From assembly GCA_900320925.1 (NCBI GenBank), contig ONUD01000064.1:1-5200 (forward strand): DNA of 5,200 nt. The letters run 5' to 3'. Of the stretch, positions 1 to 5,200 are shown one piece after another. The position numbers and the translations under genes were made by a program. Below the pieces are notes generated by a model. That model was not told where the DNA came from. It was given only the letters and a program-made list of their open reading frames with translations, and made no database searches. Numbering within the stretch: the stretch's first letter is position 1; each line of letters opens with the position of its first letter. This stretch comes from an uncultured Eubacteriales bacterium. Its GTDB lineage: Bacteria > Bacillota > Clostridia > Oscillospirales > Acutalibacteraceae.

Positions 1-629
1 ATGACCGTCTGTTTGAGATACGCAAAAAGGTGGGACTGGTACTGCAAAATCCCGATAATCAGATTGTGGCAGGCATTGTAGAGGAAGATGTTGCCTTCGG
101 GTGTGAAAATCTGGGCGTGCCGCCGAAGGAAATCCGCCAAAGAGTCGATGAAGCCTTGAAAGCGGTGGATATGTATGACTATCGGAAGCACTCCCCCGAT
201 AAGCTTTCGGGCGGACAAAAACAAAGAGTTGCCATTGCAGGCATTATTGCCATGGAACCCGAATGTATCGTGCTGGACGAACCGACCGCCATGCTTGACC
301 CGCAGGGACGGGAGGAAGTGATTGCCACCGTACAGAAGCTGAACCGGGAGCGTGGCATTACCATCATCATGATTACGCATTACATGGAGGAAGCCGTGCT
401 TGCCGACAGGGTGATTGTCATGGATTCAGGAAAGGTGCTGACGGAGGGAACCCCAAGAGAGGTGTTTGCCGAAGTGGAAATGCTGAAGCGTCACCGTCTG
501 GATGTACCGCAGGCAACAGAGCTGATTTACCAGTTAAGAGGCTGTGGTTATGAACTGCCGAAGTGCGTGCTGAATGAAGAAGAGTGTACAGCGGCATTGG
601 TCGCACTGCTGAAAGGAAGGGATGTCTGA
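1..629 (+). CDS. ecfA1: ECF transporter ATPase EcfA1 (5' end cut off by window)
   Basis: ATP-hydrolysing subunit of the energising module of an energy-coupling factor (ECF) transporter, acting at the cytoplasmic face of the membrane as a heterodimer with EcfA2. The frame is already open at position 3, where it reads Asp-Arg-Leu-Phe-Glu-Ile-Arg-Lys-Lys-Val-Gly, so the gene starts before the window. The GTG at 30 is an internal Val codon of the conserved KKVGLVLQNPDNQ stretch, not a start. About 208 residues are visible; the family usually has about 280, so the N-terminal part with Walker A is missing. Seen here are the Q-loop Gln (45-47), the signature LSGGQKQR (204-227), Walker B CIVLDEP with catalytic Glu (279-281), the AMLDP D-loop and the switch His (378-380). 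QNPDNQ and AMLDP point to the A1 rather than the A2 paralogue. The TGA stop directly abuts the GTG of ecfA2. Family assignment is firm; the A1 label is from motif recall. Confidence 0.95.
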   Translation, partial: DRLFEIRKKVGLVLQNPDNQIVAGIVEEDVAFGCENLGVPPKEIRQRVDEALKAVDMYDYRKHSPDKLSGGQKQRVAIAGIIAMEPECIVLDEPTAMLDPQGREEVIATVQKLNRERGITIIMITHYMEEAVLADRVIVMDSGKVLTEGTPREVFAEVEMLKRHRLDVPQATELIYQLRGCGYELPKCVLNEEECTAALVALLKGRDV

Positions 630-1481
630 GTGGCGGTCATCAGAGCGGAAAATCTAAAGTTGGTATACAGCAGGGGAACTTCCTTTGAAAAAACAGCACT
701 TTCCGGTGTCAGCTTTTCGATTGAACAGGGAGAATTTGTCGGTATCATCGGTCACACCGGTTCGGGGAAATCGACCTTGGTGCAGATGCTCAACGGTCTT
801 TTGAAGCCCACAGAGGGAACGGTTTATCTGAATGAGAAAGATATTTGGGAGGAACCTAAAAAAATACGCAGTGTCCGCTTCAAAGTGGGAATGGTGTTCC
901 AATATCCCGAATACCAGCTTTTTGAGGAAACGGTTTATAAAGATATTGCGTTCGGTCCGAAAAATATGGGACTGGAGGAAGAGGAAATTGATAAAAAGGT
1001 GAAAAAAGCAGCCGAGTTTGTGGGGCTGAAAAAGGAACTGCTGGAGAAGTCCCCGTTTGATTTGTCGGGGGGGGAAAAGCGTCGTGCTGCCATTGCGGGT
1101 GTTATTGCCATGGATCCCGATGTGCTGATTTTGGACGAACCTACGGCAGGATTGGATCCGCTGGGCAGAGATGCCCTGCTGTCGCAGATACAGGACTATC
1201 ATGACGTGCGGAAAAATACCGTTTTGCTGGTATCGCACAGCATGGAGGATATTGCCCGCATTGCTGACAGGATTCTTGTGATGAGCCACGGTAAAAAAGT
1301 GATGCTGGATACAGCACGCCATGTCTTTGCCAGAGGCAGGGAATTGGAAGCCTTGGGACTGCGTGTGCCGCAGGTGACAAAGGTGATGATGCTGCTCAAG
1401 GAAAACGGGATTGCTGTTGATGAGAGTGTCCTGACCGTGGAGCAGGCATTCAATGAAATGATTAATCGTTTAGGAACGTAA
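630..1481 (+). CDS. ecfA2: ECF transporter ATPase EcfA2
   Basis: Second ATPase of the ECF energising module; pairs with EcfA1 and drives EcfT-coupled uptake of vitamins or metal ions. The 283-residue protein is full length for the family. Visible motifs are Walker A GHTGSGKST (41-49), Q-loop Gln91 in VFQYPEYQLFE, signature LSGGEKRR (145-152), Walker B VLILDEP (165-171, catalytic Glu170), the AGLDP D-loop and switch His203. The FQYPEYQLFE and AGLDP forms fit A2. GTG at 630 is the only possible upstream start, because the TGA of ecfA1 lies immediately before it in the same frame. A GGAAGG ribosome binding site lies at 615-620, nine bases upstream. The signature carries Glu where the partner has Gln (LSGGE versus LSGGQ), and its Ser-Gly-Gly codons form a run of eight G. 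Earlier in-frame ATG codons do not exist, so the start is secure. Confidence 0.96.
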   Translation: MAVIRAENLKLVYSRGTSFEKTALSGVSFSIEQGEFVGIIGHTGSGKSTLVQMLNGLLKPTEGTVYLNEKDIWEEPKKIRSVRFKVGMVFQYPEYQLFEETVYKDIAFGPKNMGLEEEEIDKKVKKAAEFVGLKKELLEKSPFDLSGGEKRRAAIAGVIAMDPDVLILDEPTAGLDPLGRDALLSQIQDYHDVRKNTVLLVSHSMEDIARIADRILVMSHGKKVMLDTARHVFARGRELEALGLRVPQVTKVMMLLKENGIAVDESVLTVEQAFNEMINRLGT

Positions 1482-1482
1482 A

Positions 1483-1488
1483 AGGAGG
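1483..1488 (+). promoter_or_regulatory. Ribosome binding site of ecfT
   Basis: AGGAGG, followed by GG, in the 13-base gap after ecfA2. Its distance favours the second of two tandem ATG codons (1495) as the translation start of ecfT. Confidence 0.8.
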
Positions 1489-1494
1489 GGTATG

Positions 1495-2295
1495 ATGGTC
1501 AGAGATATCACGCTTGGACAGTTTATGCCGGGACGTTCGATGATACACCGTTTAGATGCACGTTCCAAAATCCTTCTTTTGATTGCCTATATTGCCTTTA
1601 TTTTTGTGGCAAGAAACTATATGGCACTGCTGCTGATTACCTTGTCTTCCATGCTGGTGGTACTGTTGACAAAGGTGAAATTTACGCTGTATCTGAAAAG
1701 TATGAAAGTGATTTTGTTTGTCGTGATTCTGACAGGTCTGCTGAATATTTTTTACGGGACGGGCAATGTCCTGTGGGAGTGGTGGGTCATCAAAATCACT
1801 GACACGGGACTGCACAATGCCATTTTTGTGACGATCCGCATTGCCACCTTAGTGCTGATCAGCTCCGTGCTGACCTTTACCACCTCGCCGTCGGATTTGA
1901 CGGATGCGTTGGAGAAGCTGATGAAGCCGCTGGCATTTTTCCATGTCAAGGTGCATGAGATCGCCATGATGATGACCATTGCCCTGCGGTTCATTCCCGT
2001 GCTGCTGGAGGAAACGGACAAGATCATGAATGCCCAGAAAGCACGGGGGGCAGATATGGAAAGCGGCGGCATGATGAAGCGTGTCAAGGCATTGATTCCT
2101 GTCTTGATACCGCTGTTTGTGTCGTCGTTCCGCCGTGCCAATGACCTTGCCATGGCAATGGAGTGCCGCTGCTACAACGGCGGCAAGGGCAGAACCCGTA
2201 TGAAACAACTGCATTTTTCCCTGACGGATCTTTGGGCGGGACTGTTTTCGCTGGCAGTGTTTACAGGCGTGGTTTTGTGCAACTTCTATTTTTGA
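1495..2295 (+). CDS. ecfT: ECF transporter transmembrane coupling protein EcfT
   Basis: Membrane scaffold of the ECF transporter, joining the EcfA1-EcfA2 ATPases to interchangeable substrate-binding S components. The protein has 266 residues, as usual for the family. The N-terminal region (DITLGQFMPGRS, then HRLDARSK) matches the EcfT/CbiQ start. Hydrophobic segments lie at about 26-60, 72-88, 109-131, 198-212 and 246-266 (C terminus). The long cytoplasmic coupling helices carry Ala-Arg-Gly at 183-185 and, in the second motif, Cys-Arg-Cys at 224-226 within MAMECRCYNGG. Two ATGs are adjacent (1492 and 1495). I chose 1495 because the AGGAGG at 1483-1488 is six bases away, versus only three for 1492, and because the resulting N terminus resembles relatives; the choice changes one residue. 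It lies 13 bases after ecfA2 and 12 bases before the preferred truA start, consistent with one operon. No S component is encoded nearby, as expected for the shared group II type. Confidence 0.95.
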   Translation: MVRDITLGQFMPGRSMIHRLDARSKILLLIAYIAFIFVARNYMALLLITLSSMLVVLLTKVKFTLYLKSMKVILFVVILTGLLNIFYGTGNVLWEWWVIKITDTGLHNAIFVTIRIATLVLISSVLTFTTSPSDLTDALEKLMKPLAFFHVKVHEIAMMMTIALRFIPVLLEETDKIMNAQKARGADMESGGMMKRVKALIPVLIPLFVSSFRRANDLAMAMECRCYNGGKGRTRMKQLHFSLTDLWAGLFSLAVFTGVVLCNFYF

Positions 2296-2307
2296 GCGGT
2301 GGCAGCG

Positions 2308-3066
2308 ATGAGAAATATACTGGTAACACTGAAATATGACGGGAAGCCCTATCACGGCTGGCAGGTGCAGAACAATGCCGTAACCGTGCAGGAAACCTTC
2401 CAGAACGGACTGGAATGGATTCTGGGAGAAAGGCCTGACATCAAGGGGTGCAGCCGCACGGATGCGGGCGTCCATGCCAATCAATACTGCCTGAATTTCC
2501 GCACGCAGCACCGGATTCCCTGTGAAAGGCTCGTGCCTGCCCTCAACAGCCGGCTTCCGAAAAGCATTGCCGTACTGAAAGCAGAAGAAGTGCCGGAGGA
2601 GTTCCATGCCCGCTATTCGTGCAGGGGCAAGGAGTATCTGTACCGTATCTGGAACGATGCGATAAGGGATCCGTTTCTGGACGGGTATGCCCTGCATTAC
2701 TGGTACCCGCTGCACCTTGACAGAATGAACGAGGCTGGCAGGTACTTGCTGGGACGGCATGACTTCACTTCGTTCTGCACGGTGGATTCCCACAGGGAAA
2801 AGGGAGATTTCCACCGTACCGTGACAGCTCTGGAGGTTGTGCGGGAAGGGGCAATGGTGACGGTCAGGATACAGGCGGACGGCTTTCTGTACAACATGGT
2901 GCGTATCATTGTGGGAACGCTTCTTGCCGTTTCGCAGGGCAAGCTGGAACCATCGGAGATGCCGCAGATACTGGCTGCCCTTGACCGTACCCGTGCAGGT
3001 GTGACAGTGCCGCCTGACGGCTTATACCTCAACAAGGTCATTTATGCAATGAGGAATGAGGAATGA
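2308..3066 (+). CDS. truA: tRNA pseudouridine(38-40) synthase TruA
   Basis: Cytoplasmic enzyme converting uridine to pseudouridine at positions 38, 39 and 40 in the anticodon stem-loop of many tRNAs. The 252-residue protein is of normal length. It shows the N-terminal KYDGKPYHGWQ block (9-19), the catalytic-loop motif GCSRTDAGVHA (47-57) with nucleophile Asp52, FHARYS (99-104), the KEYLYRIWN block with a conserved Tyr (108-116), GRHDFTSFC (149-157) and the C-terminal ADGFLYNMVRIIVG block (190-203, with Arg199). ATG at 2308 gives the usual MRNILVTLKYDG start. An in-frame GTG at 2299 would add three residues but has no convincing ribosome binding site; the site for 2308 (GGTGG at 2298-2302) is itself weak, so translational coupling to ecfT is likely (inference). 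The ecfA1-ecfA2-ecfT-truA order is common in Firmicutes. The last codons lie in a 7-base tandem repeat. Confidence 0.96.
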   Translation: MRNILVTLKYDGKPYHGWQVQNNAVTVQETFQNGLEWILGERPDIKGCSRTDAGVHANQYCLNFRTQHRIPCERLVPALNSRLPKSIAVLKAEEVPEEFHARYSCRGKEYLYRIWNDAIRDPFLDGYALHYWYPLHLDRMNEAGRYLLGRHDFTSFCTVDSHREKGDFHRTVTALEVVREGAMVTVRIQADGFLYNMVRIIVGTLLAVSQGKLEPSEMPQILAALDRTRAGVTVPPDGLYLNKVIYAMRNEE

Positions 3067-3067
3067 G
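3049..3067 (+). repeat. Short tandem repeat, unit ATGAGGA
   Basis: Two full copies of ATGAGGA (3049-3055 and 3056-3062) plus a partial third, ATGAG (3063-3067), overlapping the final codons and stop of truA. Because the unit is seven bases, gain or loss of one copy would change the truA C-terminal reading frame, though only after residue 247 or so. It also places two GAGGA motifs near the stop. Probably chance; the repeat itself is directly visible. Confidence 0.6.
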
Positions 3068-3100
3068 TCGGACGGATTTGATATGTGAAAGGAACGGAAT

Positions 3101-4360
3101 ATGAAGATAGGAAGAAAGCACTATAAAGACAGCTCTAAAAGAGGGAGTGACAGAAAATATATCAGCTATGAGGATGTCCCGCTGGACGAGATTAAGGATA
3201 ATGAGCCTCTGCCGAACAATCTGACGGTAAAGTTCCTGAAAGTCTTTTTGGTGGTGTTCCTGTCGGTGATCGTGGTGATGGCACTGACCAATATCGACAA
3301 GCTGACCCCCGAAAATATTTCTCACTGGGTGGAATATGACCTGCTGGGCAAATCGGAGGGGGAGGGCTATCCGGCAAGCTTCTCGGGAGCGGATGTGGAT
3401 ACGGAAAATTTTGACCTGATGGACGGAGCCCCCGTGTATTGCAGTGATACGGCGATTGTGGTGCTGAACCCCAATGCGGGCAAGTATCAGGAAGTCAGCC
3501 ATGCCTTTGCCAATCCCCTGCTGAGTACCAACAGCAATTATTCCATTGTCTATAATGCGGGGGCAACAGGCTATACCATCATTGACCGCACGAGCGTCGT
3601 GCATACGGGCATGACAGAGCATAAAATTTTCAGTGCGGATGTGTGTCCGAAAGGGATTTACTGTATTCTGACGGACGAAGAGGATTATCTGGCCAGCCTG
3701 ACGGTCTATCGGAAGGATCACCAGGAAATGTACCGCTATTCCTTTGTGGATTTTTATGTCAACAAGGTATCCATCAGCCGTGAGGGAAACCGTGCGGTGG
3801 TATCGGGACTCTCTGCTAAAAACGGCAGTTTGCTGTCAGTGCTGTACGTGCTGGATTTCTCCCAGAGCAACTATATGCAGCGATATGAATTTGATGATAT
3901 GTATCTCTACGATATCCAGTATCTTGACAACGGCAATGCCTTTGCGGTGGGAAGCAAAGCCGCCTTTTATATCAATATCCGTGAAGGCTCCAAAAAGGAT
4001 ATCAGCTACCATTCTGACTTTTTGATCCACTATACGCTTGACCGTGAAAAAGGACTGCTGATGGCACTGTCACCGACGCCTGACGGCAGGGAATGTGAAA
4101 TCACAGCAGTGGATGCCAGCGGCAGTCAGATAGGGGAGATCCCAACCAAACAGCAGGTGATTTCCATGAATGCAGGAGATCATTCCGTGGCAGTACTGAC
4201 ACCGGAAGAAGCAGTGGTCTATGACACCAAGGGCAAACGTCTTTCGTCTGTCAAATGTCCCACCGATGCCAGAAAAGTGCGTTTTGCCGATGACGGGAGC
4301 TTGTATATTCTCGGCAAAAGCAGCCTGTATGACCTGTATCCCGACGGGAAGAAAAATTAA
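3101..4360 (+). CDS. Membrane-anchored protein of unknown function, DUF5711-like
   Basis: I do not know a function. The 419-residue protein has a basic, Ser/Arg/Lys-rich N terminus (about 1-40), one hydrophobic helix at about 43-63 (FLKVFLVVFLSVIVVMAL), and a large C-terminal domain of about 350 residues. The positive charge before the helix and lack of a cleavage motif suggest a signal anchor with the large domain outside the cell. That domain consists of repeating short hydrophobic beta-strand patterns separated by Asp/Asn/Gly turns (for example near 228-240, 260-290, 325-345, 390-415), like a beta-propeller. This architecture resembles the DUF5711 family of Firmicutes, a recall-based match without a search. 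The start is supported by AAAGGA at 3088-3093, seven bases upstream of the ATG. The gene lies 34 bases after truA with no obvious promoter between, so it may be cotranscribed. No catalytic motif or conserved Cys/His cluster is evident. Confidence 0.85.
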   Translation: MKIGRKHYKDSSKRGSDRKYISYEDVPLDEIKDNEPLPNNLTVKFLKVFLVVFLSVIVVMALTNIDKLTPENISHWVEYDLLGKSEGEGYPASFSGADVDTENFDLMDGAPVYCSDTAIVVLNPNAGKYQEVSHAFANPLLSTNSNYSIVYNAGATGYTIIDRTSVVHTGMTEHKIFSADVCPKGIYCILTDEEDYLASLTVYRKDHQEMYRYSFVDFYVNKVSISREGNRAVVSGLSAKNGSLLSVLYVLDFSQSNYMQRYEFDDMYLYDIQYLDNGNAFAVGSKAAFYINIREGSKKDISYHSDFLIHYTLDREKGLLMALSPTPDGRECEITAVDASGSQIGEIPTKQQVISMNAGDHSVAVLTPEEAVVYDTKGKRLSSVKCPTDARKVRFADDGSLYILGKSSLYDLYPDGKKN

Positions 4361-4371
4361 AAGAAATTGCC

Positions 4372-4397
4372 GAAAAGCCCTTGACAAAGTGCTTTTC
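4372..4397. repeat. Imperfect inverted repeat centred on the -35 box
   Basis: GAAAAGC (4372-4378) pairs with GCTTTTC (4391-4397); inside, after one C-T mismatch, CTT (4380-4382) pairs with AAG (4387-4389), leaving a GACA loop. The TTGACA hexamer occupies the centre. It follows the membrane-protein gene by 11 bases, so it could be a weak terminator for readthrough transcripts, but a proper run of T is absent (CGTCTTTATAA follows). It could also be an operator, or chance. Confidence 0.5.
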
Positions 4398-4409
4398 CGT
4401 CTTTATAAT
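4381..4409 (+). promoter_or_regulatory. Consensus sigma-A promoter for yceD-rpmF
   Basis: TTGACA (4381-4386), a 17-base spacer and TATAAT (4404-4409): both hexamers are exact matches to the housekeeping consensus with ideal spacing. Transcription would start near A4416 or G4417, giving a leader of about 34 bases before the TTG start at 4450. Sequence upstream of the -35 (4351-4377) is A-rich and could act as an UP element. This position fits a strong promoter feeding a ribosomal protein gene. Confidence 0.9.
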
Positions 4410-4437
4410 AGATAAAGGTGTTTTAAAAAAATCTGTT

Positions 4438-4445
4438 GAGGTGAG
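4438..4445 (+). promoter_or_regulatory. Ribosome binding site of the yceD-family gene
   Basis: GAGGTGAG, closely complementary to the 16S rRNA 3' end. It lies five to six bases before the TTG at 4450 and thereby identifies that codon as the start. Confidence 0.8.
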
Positions 4446-4449
4446 CCGC

Positions 4450-4932
4450 TTGATCCTTGACCTGAAAAAGGTGTTCCTGACCGAGAACGAGAGTGTATCG
4501 GTGCAGGAGGAATTTGTACTTTCCGAAATGGAAAACTTTGTGACTCCCGTGACAGCCGCTGTAACGGTGGAAAACCATGCAGGCATGATTGTGCTGGAGG
4601 CGGCAGTGCGGTTTGTCTATCGTGCTCCCTGCGATCGCTGCGGTCAGCCTGTCAGCAAAAAAAATGCCTACCAGTTCCGCCATATTCTCGTTTCCGAGCT
4701 TCCTGAGGACGACGGAAACGATTATATACAAGCACCTGACTATAAGCTCGATACGGTGTCTTTACTCAGAGATGATATTCTTCTGGAGCTTCCGTCAAAG
4801 TTCCTCTGCAAAGAATCTTGTAAGGGCTTGTGTTCAAAGTGCGGAAAAAATTTGAATGAGGGTGCGTGTTCCTGTGAAGCAAAGGAGATTGACCCTCGAT
4901 TGGCAGTGCTGAAACAGCTCCTGTCAGAATGA
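4450..4932 (+). CDS. yceD: DUF177 / YceD-family protein
   Basis: Member of the DUF177 (YceD) family, almost always encoded next to rpmF and linked to 23S rRNA accumulation or ribosome biogenesis; its mechanism is not established. From TTG at 4450 it has 160 residues beginning (M)ILDLKKVFLTENES, matching clostridial relatives. Cys61 and Cys64 form a CxxC in APCDRCGQPV. A C-terminal cluster, Cys120, 124, 128, 131, 140 and 142, in the LCKESCKGLCSKCGKNLNEG block could bind zinc (inference). The reading frame stays open upstream to a TTG at 4381, but those bases are the promoter -35 box, so that start would be upstream of the transcript. The strong GAGGTGAG before 4450 settles the choice; GTG at 4441 lies inside it. 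rpmF follows 34 bases downstream with no promoter visible between, so the two are probably cotranscribed. Confidence 0.92.
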   Translation: MILDLKKVFLTENESVSVQEEFVLSEMENFVTPVTAAVTVENHAGMIVLEAAVRFVYRAPCDRCGQPVSKKNAYQFRHILVSELPEDDGNDYIQAPDYKLDTVSLLRDDILLELPSKFLCKESCKGLCSKCGKNLNEGACSCEAKEIDPRLAVLKQLLSE

Positions 4933-4950
4933 TTTTCAGTACTTTAATTC

Positions 4951-4958
4951 AAGGAGGT
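4951..4958 (+). promoter_or_regulatory. Ribosome binding site of rpmF
   Basis: AAGGAGGT, a near-perfect anti-16S match, eight bases before the ATG at 4967. It overlaps an in-frame TTG (4958), which is therefore not the start. Such strength is expected for a ribosomal protein gene. Confidence 0.9.
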
Positions 4959-4966
4959 TGACAAAC

Positions 4967-5149
4967 ATGGCAGTACCAAAGAGAAAAACTTCTAAGGCAA
5001 GAAAGAATACAAGACGTTCCGCAGTGTGGAAGCTTCAGGCTCCTGCTCTTACAAAGTGTCCGGAGTGCGGTGAGTATAAGCTCGCTCACAGAGCTTGCCC
5101 GAACTGCGGTATGTACAACGGCAGAGAAGTTATCAGACAAGAGGCTTAA
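4967..5149 (+). CDS. rpmF: 50S ribosomal protein L32 (bL32)
   Basis: Structural protein of the large ribosomal subunit. The 60-residue protein has the invariant N terminus MAVPKRKTSKARKN, a very basic first 22 residues that contact 23S rRNA, and a zinc ribbon CPEC (31-34) ... CPNC (44-47). All four cysteines are present, so this is the zinc-binding (C+) form. ATG at 4967 gives the universal start; the TTG nine bases earlier would add three residues and lies in the ribosome binding site. Codon use differs from the upstream genes: six of seven Arg codons are AGA, and no Leu codon is CTG although CTG dominates elsewhere in the window. This fits selection for high expression. It is the second gene of the yceD-rpmF unit. 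Confidence 0.97.
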   Translation: MAVPKRKTSKARKNTRRSAVWKLQAPALTKCPECGEYKLAHRACPNCGMYNGREVIRQEA

Positions 5150-5182
5150 TTTTACAGCCTTCCATTTTTTCATGAAAACAGA

Positions 5183-5200
5183 GAAGGAGTTTTTTCCTTC
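5183..5200 (+). terminator. Possible rho-independent terminator, cut by window end
   Basis: GAAGGA (5183-5188) is complementary to TCCTTC (5195-5200), with a loop of G and five T. The purine-rich AAAACAGA before it could extend the stem if matching bases follow beyond the window. Thirty-three bases after the rpmF stop is a natural place for a terminator. The 3' T tract cannot be seen, so this remains tentative. Confidence 0.45.

Noticed and set aside
30..32. GTG as the start of ecfA1
   Set aside because: The frame is open to the window edge and the preceding residues match the ABC ATPase family; this is an internal Val codon.
654..1322. Open frame on the minus strand (222 codons)
   Set aside because: Antisense to ecfA2 with no ribosome binding site or recognisable domain.
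1849..2814. Long open frame on the minus strand (321 codons)
   Set aside because: It lies antisense to ecfT and truA, both strongly supported; its His/Arg/Gln-rich translation is typical of an antisense shadow and shows no family motif.
3038..3721. Open frame on the minus strand (227 codons)
   Set aside because: Antisense to the start of the membrane-protein gene, whose own start, anchor helix and ribosome binding site are clear.
3744..4025. Plus-strand overlapping frame within the membrane-protein gene
   Set aside because: Out of frame with a continuous, plausible protein and without its own ribosome binding site.
4381..4383. TTG as the start of the yceD-family gene
   Set aside because: It is part of the -35 box; a much better ribosome binding site serves TTG 4450 and the resulting N terminus matches relatives.
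4370..4405. Strong rho-independent terminator after the membrane-protein gene
   Set aside because: The hairpin is imperfect and lacks a following T run; the sequence is better explained as a promoter region, so it is listed only as an inverted repeat.
4958..4960. TTG as the start of rpmF
   Set aside because: It overlaps the ribosome binding site; ATG 4967 gives the universal MAVPKRK start.

Overview
The window looks like chromosomal core DNA from a Clostridia-type Firmicute, possibly Ruminococcaceae/Oscillospiraceae. The grounds are the gene order ecfA1-ecfA2-ecfT-truA, a yceD-rpmF pair, strong AGGAGG ribosome binding sites and a textbook sigma-A promoter. Base composition is roughly balanced. 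The taxonomic placement is an inference from family resemblance, not from a search. All seven genes are on the + strand. No RNA gene, mobile element, CRISPR array or gene-free stretch longer than 300 bases was seen.

Positions 1-2295 encode the energising module of a group II ECF vitamin/metal transporter. It comprises EcfA1 (cut by the left edge, so its Walker A is outside the window), EcfA2 (complete) and the membrane coupling protein EcfT. No substrate-binding S component is present. In this transporter class one energising module is shared by S components encoded elsewhere. The tRNA pseudouridine synthase gene truA follows 12 bases after ecfT. These four genes are packed with gaps of 0, 13 and 12 bases and probably form one operon.

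Positions 3101-4360 hold a gene for a single-pass membrane protein with a large, probably extracytoplasmic, repeat-rich beta domain. It resembles the DUF5711-type proteins of Firmicutes, whose function I do not know. It sits where many Firmicutes would have rplM-rpsI after truA.

A second transcription unit begins at about 4416. A perfect TTGACA-17-TATAAT promoter at 4381-4409 drives a DUF177/YceD protein gene (TTG start at 4450) and rpmF (ribosomal protein L32, four-cysteine form). A partial hairpin at the right edge may be the terminator.

I found no undescribed defence, mobile or biosynthetic system. The points most worth a second look are the promoter that is easily misread as coding sequence, the 8-G run in the ABC signature of ecfA2, the membrane protein of unknown function, and the altered second coupling motif of EcfT.
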